Positions 44,247 through 52,684 of a stretch of 64,000 nucleotides of DNA are shown piece after piece. Location: the NCBI RefSeq assembly GCF_024721975.1, contig NZ_JANQBB010000003.1:124001-188000 (forward strand), given 5' to 3'. Position 1 is the stretch's first letter, and each line of letters opens with the position of its first letter. Position numbers and translations under genes: made by a program. The DNA is from Paenibacillus endoradicis (GTDB taxonomy: Bacteria; Bacillota; Bacilli; Paenibacillales; Paenibacillaceae). The notes below the pieces were generated by a model. That model searched no databases, was not told the origin of the DNA, and worked only from the letters and a program-made list of their open reading frames with translations.

Positions 44247-45040
44247 GAAGACTATGGATTAGCTTAACTTATGTCGTAATAATATTACTATTAGTTGTTC
44301 CGTTGTATAAGATTTTCACTGGAGCATGGGCTCAGGGGTTCGATGGCTTTATTGACGCCATAGCTAGACCGCAATCGTTACATGCCCTTAAGATGACCGC
44401 AATTATAGTTGTTACTGTAACCTTAATTAATACTTTTTTTGGCGTAATGCTTTCCTTATATCTGGTAAGAGCAACATGGCTTTCCTCTACGATCAAACGA
44501 TTAAGTAATAGTATTGTCGATTTGCCGTTTGCTGTATCTCCCGTAATTGGAGGGTTGATGATCGTTTTACTGTTAGGTCCCAATACAGTAATAGGTACGT
44601 TCTTCAATAATATTGGTGTGCAGATTGTATACGCGTTACCTGGTATGATACTTGCCACATTATTCGTAACATTCCCGATTATGATCCGTGAAGTGATGCC
44701 TGTTTTACAAGAAATCGGGGATCAACAAGAGCAAGCCGCTTCAACACTAGGAGCTTACTCATGGTATACATTTTGGAAAGTGACTTGGCCGAATATCCGG
44801 TTCGGAGTTATCTATGGTGTTGTGCTTACGGTGGCTAGATCGCTTGGTGAATTTGGAGCGGTGCTAGTCGTCTCAGGCAATATTATAAACAAGACACAGA
44901 CTGCAACGACATTAGTGTATCAGGATGTAGAAAATTTCAATGTAGTAGCCGCTAATGCGATTGCACTAGTACTTGCTGCATTTTCAATTATGCTTTTGTT
45001 ATTGATGGAGTGGACGAAGAAAAGAAAGGGAGTGCATTAG
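44243..45040 (+). CDS. cysW: Sulfate ABC transporter permease CysW
   Basis: The partner permease of CysT has 265 residues, six membrane segments and the EAA-type motif DQQEQAASTLGAYSWYTFWKV near 163-183. The CysT/CysW heterodimer forms the membrane channel. CGCGGAGG lies before ATG 44243 inside the end of cysT. Confidence 0.93.
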   Translation: MRRLWISLTYVVIILLLVVPLYKIFTGAWAQGFDGFIDAIARPQSLHALKMTAIIVVTVTLINTFFGVMLSLYLVRATWLSSTIKRLSNSIVDLPFAVSPVIGGLMIVLLLGPNTVIGTFFNNIGVQIVYALPGMILATLFVTFPIMIREVMPVLQEIGDQQEQAASTLGAYSWYTFWKVTWPNIRFGVIYGVVLTVARSLGEFGAVLVVSGNIINKTQTATTLVYQDVENFNVVAANAIALVLAAFSIMLLLLMEWTKKRKGVH

Positions 45041-45043
45041 ATT

Positions 45044-46108
45044 ATGCATATACAAGTGAAAGAGTTGTACAAATCATTTGGGAATTTTCAAGCTGTCAAC
45101 AATGTTAGCTTTGAGATTGAAAAGGGTAAGCTAATCGGATTTTTAGGACCAAGTGGTGGTGGGAAAACATCTATTCTTCGCATGTTAGCTGGTCTTGAAT
45201 CGCCAACTTCTGGTGATATTTACTTTCATGGCAAAAGGGTTAATGATCTCCCTCCACAAGAACGCGGGATTGGCTTTGTATTTCAAAATTACGCGCTATT
45301 CAAACATATGACAGTATTCGATAACATCGCCTTTGGACTAAAGGTGAAAAAGCAAGATAAGGCTTATATTAAAGAACGGGTTCAGTATTTAGTTGAGCTG
45401 ACAGGATTAAAAGGATTTGAACATCGTTACCCACACCAATTATCTGGTGGACAACGTCAACGTGTTGCCTTTGCCAGGGCTTTAGCTCCTGAGCCGCAAT
45501 TGCTGTTACTTGATGAGCCATTTGCTGCAATAGATGCCAAGATTCGTACTGAATTACGTACTTGGCTCAAAGATATGATCTCTGAGCTTGGCATAACTTC
45601 GATATTTGTAACACATGACCAAGAAGAAGCAATCGAGGTTGCCGATGAGATTATGATCATCTCCAAAGGTGAACTTGAACAAAAAGGTACACCATGGGAT
45701 ATATACAAAAACCCACAAACGCCATTTGTTGCTAGTTTCATTGGAGAATCTTCGGTTATTGAAAACATTCAATTTATTCGTGGATTTGAAGATGTTGCTG
45801 TAGATGAAGGGATTAAAGCACTTATTCGTCCGGAATATATAGAAGTAGGCAGACCTGGGGAAATCGTACTTGCTTCGGCTACAGTTGATGCTTCGGTGAA
45901 ACATCTCCATTTCCGTGGTAGTGAATGGATGGTAGAGCTAGAAGTAGGGGATCAAAAGCTGATCACTTATCGTTCATTGGAAAAAGAGGTTTTACAACCA
46001 GGTGAACGTGTCAAAGTACTTGTGCATCGCGCATATCTGTTTAACGATGAGAAAAGCTGGATCATGGAAAATCCATTGAAGGTGGATCCACTTCCAGTCT
46101 TTATCTAA
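45044..46108 (+). CDS. cysA: Sulfate ABC transporter ATP-binding protein CysA
   Basis: This 354-residue ATPase has Walker A GPSGGGKTS (35-43), Q-loop FVFQNYALF, signature LSGGQRQR (131-138), Walker B LLLLDEP and the switch histidine in FVTHDQEEA. The C-terminal 120 residues form the TOBE-type regulatory region of the CysA/MalK group. It lies three bases after cysW and energises sulfate or thiosulfate uptake. Confidence 0.94.
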   Translation: MHIQVKELYKSFGNFQAVNNVSFEIEKGKLIGFLGPSGGGKTSILRMLAGLESPTSGDIYFHGKRVNDLPPQERGIGFVFQNYALFKHMTVFDNIAFGLKVKKQDKAYIKERVQYLVELTGLKGFEHRYPHQLSGGQRQRVAFARALAPEPQLLLLDEPFAAIDAKIRTELRTWLKDMISELGITSIFVTHDQEEAIEVADEIMIISKGELEQKGTPWDIYKNPQTPFVASFIGESSVIENIQFIRGFEDVAVDEGIKALIRPEYIEVGRPGEIVLASATVDASVKHLHFRGSEWMVELEVGDQKLITYRSLEKEVLQPGERVKVLVHRAYLFNDEKSWIMENPLKVDPLPVFI

Positions 46109-46144
46109 GTACGGTCAATATGGCATAGAAGGCGTGGGTGGGTC

Positions 46145-47239
46145 GTGAGGAATAGCGTTCAACGTTCTAATATGAAGTCAGTTTTCTTGCTGTTCATTGG
46201 AATCATAGTGTTTACAATGGTATTAAATGGTTGCAGTAGCGCAGTTTCGACGGTTACCCCTATTGAAGGGGAAGAAGGAAATTTCGAACAGGGTAAAGCT
46301 GGCGAGGTTACTTTAGTTATTGGTGCTTATTCTGTAGCCAAAGATGCGATTGAGGAACTATTACCATTATTCCAAGAGAAATGGTTAGCCGAAACTGGAC
46401 AAAAGGTAATCTATCAACAATCGTATGAGGCATCTGGTACTCAAGCTAGAGCTATTATTGGTGGATTTGATGCAGATATTGCAATACTAGCAATGGAAGG
46501 CGATATCGATACGATAGAGGCTGCTGGTCTTATTACTCATGATTGGCGCAATAATGAGCATAAAGGAATGATTTCGCGTTCAATCGTTGTACTAGGAGCA
46601 AGAGAAGGTAATCCGCTTCATATTCAAGATTGGAATGATCTCACAAGAGCGGATGTCCGAGTATTATATCCCAATCCCAAAACTTCAGGTGGTGCACAGT
46701 GGGATATTAATGCGATCTTCGGAGCCGGTCTGAAGCTATCTGAGCAGGAACTCGGATATGCGGATGAGAAATATGCGAAAAACTTTTTGAAGCAAATACA
46801 CGCTAATGTCGAGTCTCTAGACAAGAGTGGACGCGCTTCAATGGCAGCCTTTGAGTACGGTGTCGGAGATGTTATCGTTACCTACGAGAATGAATTGCGT
46901 GCGCGAATAAGTAAAGGTATACCTTACGAGATTATTATTCCGGAGCATACTATCTTAATTGAAAATCCAATAGCAATTATAGATAAGCATGTTGATGAGC
47001 ATCATAATCGTGAAGTAGCCCAATCATTTTACAACTATATGATGTCAGAGGAAGCTCAGTCGATTTTTGTGAAACATGGCTTCAGAGCGGTGAATGAGCA
47101 AGTAGCGGCTGACAGTCAAGATCTATTCGAACAACCAGCTGATATATTTGATATTGAGTATCTAGGTGGATGGGATCATGTGCGTGAGTTGTTGTACTCG
47201 AAGCGTGGGATATGGTACCAAGTGCTCGCTGACCTGTAG
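46145..47239 (+). CDS. Sulfate/thiosulfate-binding lipoprotein
   Basis: The 364-residue substrate-binding protein has a lipobox ending at C30 (VLNGC), so it is anchored outside the membrane. It matches the Sbp/CysP family (VTLVIGAYSVAKDAIEELLP, SYEASGTQARAIIGGFDADI, NPKTSGGAQWD near 178-188, GDVIVTYENE). The start is GTG 46145 behind a weak GGTGGG; ATG 46172 is an alternative and would still leave a signal peptide. The order cysT-cysW-cysA-binding protein, with the receptor last, differs from operons in which the receptor gene comes first. Confidence 0.93.
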   Translation: MRNSVQRSNMKSVFLLFIGIIVFTMVLNGCSSAVSTVTPIEGEEGNFEQGKAGEVTLVIGAYSVAKDAIEELLPLFQEKWLAETGQKVIYQQSYEASGTQARAIIGGFDADIAILAMEGDIDTIEAAGLITHDWRNNEHKGMISRSIVVLGAREGNPLHIQDWNDLTRADVRVLYPNPKTSGGAQWDINAIFGAGLKLSEQELGYADEKYAKNFLKQIHANVESLDKSGRASMAAFEYGVGDVIVTYENELRARISKGIPYEIIIPEHTILIENPIAIIDKHVDEHHNREVAQSFYNYMMSEEAQSIFVKHGFRAVNEQVAADSQDLFEQPADIFDIEYLGGWDHVRELLYSKRGIWYQVLADL

Positions 47240-47244
47240 AGGAA

Positions 47245-47416
47245 ACTCAAATCGTACACTTGTGATTACGATGTAAAGGCTACGTAGCTAATTCGACGGC
47301 GAAGCTTGCATTCATCGGAAGCTTGTGGTGCTCATGTACTAAGTACGTACATTCCGCTCCTCATTTCCTAGCTTCATGCGATCTTCTTGGTACTGACAAG
47401 TGAAATATTTGCAATT
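47245..47416 (+). repeat. Intergenic repeat, family B, copy 6 (after the cys operon)
   Basis: The element reads CTCAAATCGTACACTTGTGATTACGATG at the left, then CATTCATCGGAAGC, TACTAAGTACGTACATTCCGCTCC, TTTCCTAGCTTCATG and TCTTCTTGGTACTGACAAGTG. It is forward like the tandem copies near 51.5 kb. It starts right after the stop codon. The remaining gap to fur holds the PerR-like box. Confidence 0.8.
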
Positions 47417-47528
47417 TTATGTTCAAAAAAATTATCGAATAGAACTATATTAGCAGATACTTTCAAATTATTTGCTAGCATAGTTCTATTTATGGTTGCT
47501 TTCTTAGGCAAAATAGCATACCATTATT

Positions 47529-47543
47529 TTAGAATCATTCTAA
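47529..47543 (+). promoter_or_regulatory. PerR-like 7-1-7 box upstream of fur
   Basis: TTAGAATCATTCTAA is a perfect 15-base palindrome that differs from the PerR consensus TTATAATnATTATAA at one symmetric position, and lies 57 bases before fur. In Bacillus fur is under PerR control. A Fur-like GAAATGATAATATTA is close by at about 47550. Confidence 0.55.
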
Positions 47544-47600
47544 ATTGAGAAATGATAATATTAATTAGTATGTGTAAAGTTGTCTGTAGGAGGCGTAAGT

Positions 47601-48068
47601 ATGAATATACAAGCTGAAGTTGAAAAAATTAAACACAGCTTAATGGAAAGTGGATATAAGCTAACTACACAGCGTGAAATTATAGTCCGTGTGCTTCTTG
47701 AAAATGAAGAAGATCATTTGAGTGCGGAAGATGTATATATGCTTGTCAAAGCGAAATTCCCTGAAATCGGTCTTGCGACGGTATATCGTACACTAGAGCT
47801 TCTAGCAGAGTTACAAATTGTAGCCAAAATGAACTTTGGTGACGGTGTTGCAAGATTTGATCTTCGAGGACAGGATCATGAGCATATGCATCATCATCTG
47901 ATTTGTCATACATGCGGAGCATTAGAAGAGATCAAGGATGACTGGTTGTTAGATCTTGAACAACGTCTTGAGGAAGAGTATGGCTTTAAGGTTGTAGATC
48001 ATCGTCTTGATTTTATAGGTAATTTCAAAGCTTGTGAAAATCCCAAATGTAAAAGTCATAGTAAATAA
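47601..48068 (+). CDS. fur: Ferric uptake regulator Fur
   Basis: This 155-residue metalloregulator is close in pattern to Bacillus Fur (SYKLT-QRE start, LLENEEDHLSAEDVYMLVK, PEIGLATVYRTLELL, NFGDGVARFDLR). It has the regulatory histidine cluster HEHMHHH (about 87-93) and two structural zinc Cys pairs, CHTCG and CENPKC. It should repress iron uptake genes when ferrous iron is plentiful. AGGAGG precedes ATG 47601; the frame from 47580 is too long. A target box is seen at 51137. Confidence 0.93.
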   Translation: MNIQAEVEKIKHSLMESGYKLTTQREIIVRVLLENEEDHLSAEDVYMLVKAKFPEIGLATVYRTLELLAELQIVAKMNFGDGVARFDLRGQDHEHMHHHLICHTCGALEEIKDDWLLDLEQRLEEEYGFKVVDHRLDFIGNFKACENPKCKSHSK

Positions 48069-48084
48069 TATGTATACACATATA

Positions 48085-48126
48085 AAGCCGTAGCTGTCCA
48101 TTTAATGATGGTGCTACGGCATTTTC
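48085..48126 (+). terminator. Terminator after fur
   Basis: AAGCCGTAGC pairs with GCTACGGC, with an inner stem CCAT/ATGG, followed by ATTTTC. Confidence 0.7.
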
Positions 48127-48287
48127 ATATTTACACTGTTATTGATCTAAGAATTAATATTAATTGTCTGGGAAGTGCATAATAAGAGCAAATGATACTC
48201 ATATTGTGCAACTAATGTGGCTTTACCCTTTGATTAAATCGTTAAGAAATAGAAAGACGGGAATTAATCCTTTTATTTCAACGTTTT

Positions 48288-49085
48288 CTATTTGTTGAAA
48301 ATAAACTTCTCTATGACATGACTTACCCCTTCATTATTGTTCGATAAGGTGATATAGTCTGCAATTTCTTTGAGCATTGGCACTGCATTACCCATTGCTA
48401 CTCCAAGTCCAGCTGCTAAAATCATTTCACGATCATTCCATGCATCACCGATGGCAATAGTTTCGTCCATCGTAGCACCAATATGTTGAGCCAAATATTT
48501 GAGCGCATGACCTTTTGTGCCCTCTTTGTGCATGAACTCAAGATAATGTGCTTTAGATTTCGTAATATGAAGCTGTTCACCTAGAAGACCTTGTAAAATT
48601 ACAATATGATGATCTAACACTTCGGGTTCATCAATAATTAGCATTTTATGATTGGGTTTATCGATTAGTTTTGAGAAATCTGGTTCGATCTCATATGGGA
48701 TGTTAACTAACTGAGAATAAGCTTGAATGCGTGCATTATCTTCAGTGCCATATAATATATCGTCAACATATAATTGCAAGTGCAAGTTATGCTCTTTAGC
48801 ATATTGCATCAATTGACGTGCTGCATCTACTGGAACACAACGTTCGTATAAAACTTGTTCATCAAGCAAAGTTTTGACTAGGGCACCTTGATAGGTGATA
48901 ATTGGTACATTGAGTTGGATTTGATCGGCAATTTTACGAGCAGATGAGTACATGCGTCCAGTTGCCAAAGTAACCGTTACACCTGCTTCAATAGCTTGTG
49001 CTAGTGCTTGTTTGGTACTTTCTGTAACAATAATATCATCGTTAAGTAATGTGTCATCGATGTCAATTGCAATTAATTTGTACAT
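48288..49085 (-). CDS. Cof-type HAD family hydrolase
   Basis: This 265-residue phosphatase of the Cof/IIB HAD group has nucleophile D8 and acid D10 in AIDIDDTLL, the ATGR motif near 42, Lys near 195 in KGHALKYLAQ and the GDAWNDREM motif near 211. Members dephosphorylate sugar phosphates or flavin nucleotides in the cytoplasm; the exact substrate cannot be read from sequence. It diverges from the CtpA-like gene. Confidence 0.9.
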   Translation of the reverse strand: MYKLIAIDIDDTLLNDDIIVTESTKQALAQAIEAGVTVTLATGRMYSSARKIADQIQLNVPIITYQGALVKTLLDEQVLYERCVPVDAARQLMQYAKEHNLHLQLYVDDILYGTEDNARIQAYSQLVNIPYEIEPDFSKLIDKPNHKMLIIDEPEVLDHHIVILQGLLGEQLHITKSKAHYLEFMHKEGTKGHALKYLAQHIGATMDETIAIGDAWNDREMILAAGLGVAMGNAVPMLKEIADYITLSNNNEGVSHVIEKFIFNK

Positions 49086-49172
49086 AGTTGTCGAAAAACT
49101 CCCTTCAGACTGCTGTTAATAAGCTAGTATGATTGTATCGAAAACAAACTAGACATACAAGGAGAAACATAC

Positions 49173-50576
49173 ATGGAACCATTTGAAAAGAAAGCAAGTA
49201 ACTCGAATAAGTACTTAATCATTTTTGTTGTAATTGCATTGATTGGCGGTTTTTGGGGTGGACATGCATGGACAAAACGTCAATACCCTGTTATAAATGC
49301 TGAAGGTTTTGATTTGCTACAAGCTTCTTACAATAAAATTCAGGATAACTATTTATATGGTGCGGATAGTGGGGAGCTTATTGATGGTGCTATTGCTGGA
49401 ATGGTTAGCTCATTAGGGGATCAATACTCACAGTACTTAGCTGATGAAGCGGGAGAAAATTACGCGGACTCTTACAATAAAAACTTTTATGGAATCGGTG
49501 CAGAAGTTCAACAAAAAGATGGGAAATTCTTCATTAGTACATTAGTGAAAGATATGCCTGCAGAAAAAGTTGGCCTAAAGCCTGCGGATCAAATTGTAAC
49601 TGTAGATCAGCAATCCGTTGAAGGGTACACTTTGAATGAACTGCTGAGTAAAGTTCGTGGTAAGAAAGGAACTAGCGTAGTAGTAGGGATAAAGCGCGGA
49701 GAGTCAATTACAGACTTCAATATTGAACGTGCTGAAATTCCAGTTCATACCGTTACTTTGAATAAACTAGATAATAATATTGGGATGATCGCCATTTCCC
49801 GTTTTACTGAAGCGACTGATGTTGAGTTCAAAGAGGCATTAGCTAGCTTAATGAAAGATGGAAATATGAAAGGCTTAATTATTGATTTACGCTCAAATCC
49901 AGGAGGATTACTCAATCAAACGGTCGAGATAGCAAATGTACTAGTACCAAACGGTAAAAAAATTCTTGACGTGGTTTATAAAAATGAAGAGAAGACGATC
50001 AGTTTCAATTCCAAGCAGGATGAACCGTTCAATACTCCAATTGTAGTACTCGTGAACCAATACTCCGCAAGTGCAAGCGAAGTGCTAGCAGCGGCACTAA
50101 AGGAATCAGCTAATGCGCGTATTGTAGGTGTGAAAACATACGGTAAAGGTGTGGTTCAAACGTATGAACAATTCTACTCTGGCTCAGTACTTGTGTTAAC
50201 GGAAGCAGAATGGAAAACACCAAGTGGAAGTGGTATTCACAAAATAGGTGTTGAACCAACTGATACCGTAGAGCTTCCTGATTATGCGAATTTGAAACCA
50301 GTTAGCAATGGAGTAGAGCTTAAGCTCAATAGCTTTGGTGATGATGTGATCGCATTGCAGAAAATACTATTAGTACTTGGTTATTCTCCATCAAATAATG
50401 GATTATATGACGAGGAAACAGTACAAGCTGTGAAACAATATGAGTCTGCAAAAGGAATAAGTGTAGATGGTATATATACAGATGAAGTAGGTAATTTACT
50501 TGTTCAAGATGTACGAAGTTTACTTCAAGCCAATGATTATCAGTTACAAAAAGCAGTACAATTATTGAAAAAATAA
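49173..50576 (+). CDS. C-terminal processing peptidase, S41 family (CtpA/CtpB-like)
   Basis: The 467-residue membrane-anchored serine protease contains an N-terminal membrane helix (14-31), a PDZ domain (about 105-180) and the S41 catalytic domain with S300 (SASASE), K325 and Q329, with the same spacing as in Bacillus CtpB. It ends with a peptidoglycan-binding domain (about 385-450, GDDVIALQKILLVLGY). It probably works on the outer face of the membrane. AAGGAG precedes ATG 49173. Confidence 0.94.
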   Translation: MEPFEKKASNSNKYLIIFVVIALIGGFWGGHAWTKRQYPVINAEGFDLLQASYNKIQDNYLYGADSGELIDGAIAGMVSSLGDQYSQYLADEAGENYADSYNKNFYGIGAEVQQKDGKFFISTLVKDMPAEKVGLKPADQIVTVDQQSVEGYTLNELLSKVRGKKGTSVVVGIKRGESITDFNIERAEIPVHTVTLNKLDNNIGMIAISRFTEATDVEFKEALASLMKDGNMKGLIIDLRSNPGGLLNQTVEIANVLVPNGKKILDVVYKNEEKTISFNSKQDEPFNTPIVVLVNQYSASASEVLAAALKESANARIVGVKTYGKGVVQTYEQFYSGSVLVLTEAEWKTPSGSGIHKIGVEPTDTVELPDYANLKPVSNGVELKLNSFGDDVIALQKILLVLGYSPSNNGLYDEETVQAVKQYESAKGISVDGIYTDEVGNLLVQDVRSLLQANDYQLQKAVQLLKK

Positions 50577-50598
50577 TGATGTAAATTTAATACATCTC

Positions 50599-50627
50599 TT
50601 GCTAGTTCATGCAAGGTGTGATAATAT
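50599..50627 (+). promoter_or_regulatory. Promoter of the cold shock gene, with long leader
   Basis: TTGCTA (50599-50604) and TAATAT (50622-50627) are separated by 17 bases. Transcription should start near 50634, leaving about 125 bases of leader before the start codon, as is common for cold shock genes. Confidence 0.6.
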
Positions 50628-50757
50628 GATTTATATTGATATTAAGACCTTAGTCGCAGCCAGTAATTAGGCTTTCGTTAATTCAATTGCCGTAGATTCG
50701 GTTGTGACTTTTTGTGAATACAGGGACTTAGTAAATACTTATAAGGTGGTAACGACT

Positions 50758-50958
50758 TTGGAACAAGGTATCGTTAAATGGTTTAATGCAGAAAAAGGTT
50801 TTGGCTTCATTTCAGTTGAAGGTGGAAGCGATGTATTCGTTCACTTCAGCGCTATTGTAAGCGAAGGCTTCAAATCTTTGGATGAAGGCGACCGTGTAGA
50901 ATTCAATATTGTACAAGGTAACCGTGGTCCTCAAGCTGAAAACGTTGTAAAACTTTAA
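50758..50958 (+). CDS. Cold shock protein (CspA/CspB family)
   Basis: This 66-residue single-stranded nucleic acid binding protein is made almost entirely of one cold shock domain. RNP1 is KGFGFI (residues 13-18) and RNP2 is VFVHF (about 27-31); [10 protein letters not shown] marks the end. It acts as an RNA chaperone. The start is TTG 50758, eight bases after AAGGTGG; a longer frame from 50704 would add residues absent from the family. Confidence 0.93.
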   Translation: MEQGIVKWFNAEKGFGFISVEGGSDVFVHFSAIVSEGFKSLDEGDRVEFNIVQGNRGPQAENVVKL

Positions 50959-50976
50959 TTTTACGCGTTAGTTTGA

Positions 50977-51023
50977 AAAAGGTGTCTGACTCATTCTTCG
51001 GAATGAATCGGGCACCTTTTTTT
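50977..51023 (+). terminator. Terminator after the cold shock gene
   Basis: AAAAAGGTGTCTGACTCATTC pairs imperfectly with GAATGAATCGGGCACCTTTTT across a short loop, followed by a T tract. Confidence 0.85.
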
Positions 51024-51123
51024 GTGCTTAACGTAATCTAGCTTCTCTAGTAGATGGGGGACTATAATAATCTCTAATCCGTCTACGAATTCGGCAAATG
51101 TCCATCTTACTCATAATTATAAG

Positions 51124-51152
51124 TTGACATTGCTTCTGATAATCATTATCAT
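51124..51152 (+). promoter_or_regulatory. Sigma-A promoter overlapped by a perfect Fur box
   Basis: TTGACA (51124-51129) and TATCAT (51147-51152) are 17 bases apart. TGATAATCATTATCA (51137-51151) is an exact 7-1-7 Fur box and covers the spacer and the -10 element. A weaker second box (TGATTATCATTATGG) lies about 30 bases downstream. This is a textbook arrangement for iron repression of the next gene. Confidence 0.85.
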
Positions 51153-51196
51153 CATAAGTATTGAGATTGATTATCATTATGGGTGGTGGGTGCTAC

Positions 51197-51415
51197 ATGA
51201 AGATTAAGTATTGTAAGCGTAGCTTAGAACAAGGCTTGAAACCAGTGTACAAGAGTCTGAAGAAGAAATATCCTGAACTAAAGCAGAAGAAAACAGGATG
51301 TCTTGGTCAATGTAAATCTTGTAGATCTGGATGCTTTGTTATGATCAAATCCCAGCCCATTATAGAAGCGACCCCTGATAAGTTATATAAGCGCCTGAAG
51401 AAAATTGTGGGCTGA
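51197..51415 (+). CDS. Fur-controlled small Cys-rich protein (DUF1450/YuzB-like)
   Basis: This 72-residue basic protein has C6 and then C35, C39, C42 and C46 (GCLGQCKSCRSGCF). The pattern resembles the thioredoxin-like [2Fe-2S] ferredoxin / DUF1450 (YuzB) group, in which one Cys near the start and a GCxxxCxxC cluster bind the metal centre, and IEATPDKLYKRLKK near the end fits the same fold. The start is ATG 51197; a frame from 51161 is possible but less likely. Its Fur-box promoter suggests a role in iron shortage. The exact function is unknown. Confidence 0.75.
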   Translation: MKIKYCKRSLEQGLKPVYKSLKKKYPELKQKKTGCLGQCKSCRSGCFVMIKSQPIIEATPDKLYKRLKKIVG

Positions 51416-51600
51416 TATAGGTAATTCAAAAAGCTTGACTGTGATCACGATGAACTGCTTTGAAGCGTAATCGACTTCGAATATTCCATTCATCGGAAGC
51501 CTGCGTTACTCATGTACCAATAACGTACATTCCGCTACTCGTTTCCTAGCTTCATAGAATCTTCTTGGTACTGACAGCCAAACTTTTTGAACTTTTATTG
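51416..51600 (+). repeat. Intergenic repeat, family B, copy 7 (first tandem unit)
   Basis: This is the first of two 185-base direct repeats. The left end AATTCAAAAAGCTTGACTGTG and right end AGCCAAACTTTTTGAAC form an imperfect inverted repeat. Inside are CATTCATCGGAAGC, TACCAATAACGTACATTCCGC and TTTCCTAGCTTCATAGAAT. With the next unit it occupies most of the 500-base gap before ferritin. Confidence 0.92.
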
Positions 51601-51785
51601 TATAGGTAATTCAAAAAGCTTGACTGTGATGACGATGAACTGCTTTGAAGCGTAATCGACTTCGAATATTCCATTCATCGGAAGCCTGCGTTACTCATGT
51701 ACCAATAACGTACATTCCGCTACTCGTTTCCTAGCTTCATAGAATCTTCTTGGTACTGACAGCCAAACTTTTTGAACTATTATTG
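51601..51785 (+). repeat. Intergenic repeat, family B, copy 8 (second tandem unit) and truncated third start
   Basis: This unit is nearly identical to the one before it; by eye only two substitutions are seen (GTGATGACG for GTGATCACG, GAACTATT for GAACTTTT). About 30 bases of a third unit (TATAGGTAATTCAAAGAGCTCGACTGTG) follow at 51786-51815 and then similarity stops. Confidence 0.92.
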
Positions 51786-51854
51786 TATAGGTAATTCAAA
51801 GAGCTCGACTGTGCTAGAGATGAGGGGAGATTGGAAATAAAATGATTTTTCACT

Positions 51855-51890
51855 TTGCTTAGCTTAATTTTTATGTTAGAATAATTACAA
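51855..51890 (+). promoter_or_regulatory. Ferritin promoter with PerR-like box
   Basis: TTGCTT (51855-51860) and TAGAAT (51877-51882) are 16 bases apart. TTAGAATAATTACAA (51876-51890) covers the -10 and differs from the PerR consensus TTATAATnATTATAA at two positions. Ferritin-type genes are PerR targets in several Firmicutes. Confidence 0.5.
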
Positions 51891-51915
51891 ATAAGAAATG
51901 TGAGGTGCACATTTT

Positions 51916-52422
51916 ATGAATGATAATTTAGCAACAGCACTTAATGACCAGATGAACTTTGAATTTTATTCCGCTCATGTGTATCTAGCTATGGCAGCAC
52001 ATTGCTCAGCTGATAATCTTGATGGTTTCGCGAATTTTTTCCTTGTGCAAGCGGAAGAGGAACGTTTTCATGGTATGAAAATTTATAAATTTTTGAATGA
52101 TCGTGGACGTCGCGCGACTATTCAATCATTGGCAGAGCCGAACAACACATATGAATCTGTACTTGAAGTGTTTGAGCAGGGCTACAAACATGAAATGCAA
52201 AACACAAAACGTTTCTATGATCTTTCTGATATTGCAATGAACGATCGTGAACATGCAACAATTAACTTCTTGAAATGGTTCATCGATGAACAAGTTGAAG
52301 AAGAAGCATTATTTGATGGGATTATTACGAAATTAAAACGTATTGACCATGATAGCAATGCTTTCTATATGCTTGATGCAGAGTTTGCAACACGTTCATT
52401 CGATCCTGCAGCGGAAGCTTAA
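51916..52422 (+). CDS. ftn: Ferritin
   Basis: This 168-residue non-haem ferritin oxidises and stores iron in a 24-subunit shell. Ferroxidase residues E16, E49 and H52 (EEERFHG) are present, with further acidic residues in the YKHEMQNT and EQVEEEALF helices. AGGTG precedes ATG 51916. It lies 4 kb from fur and 0.5 kb from the Fur-box gene. Confidence 0.95.
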   Translation: MNDNLATALNDQMNFEFYSAHVYLAMAAHCSADNLDGFANFFLVQAEEERFHGMKIYKFLNDRGRRATIQSLAEPNNTYESVLEVFEQGYKHEMQNTKRFYDLSDIAMNDREHATINFLKWFIDEQVEEEALFDGIITKLKRIDHDSNAFYMLDAEFATRSFDPAAEA

Positions 52423-52447
52423 TAATCTAACGAATTTAACATAAGTC

Positions 52448-52490
52448 AAACCGTCATGTTAGTAGAGACTCTGCTAATATGACGGTTTTT
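52448..52490 (+). terminator. Terminator after ferritin
   Basis: AAACCGTCATGTTAG pairs with CTAATATGACGGTTT (one mismatch), followed by TTATTT. Confidence 0.85.
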
Positions 52491-52684
52491 ATTTGTATAG
52501 GTAGCTATGGAGCTGGCAAAGATGGAGATAGTTCAATTTACTACTCAAATGACTACATATTATTAGGAAATGTATGCTCTAGCCTTCTTATTTACATTAA
52601 AATTAGTTACAATAGTATAATACGTATTCATTTACAAAGAGTAGGATGCGAGTTTTATTTGAAACGAAAGCTGAGGGACAATAC

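Noticed and set aside
51416..51815. Possible CRISPR array
   Set aside because: The repeat unit is 185 bases with no spacers between units, and no cas gene is present.
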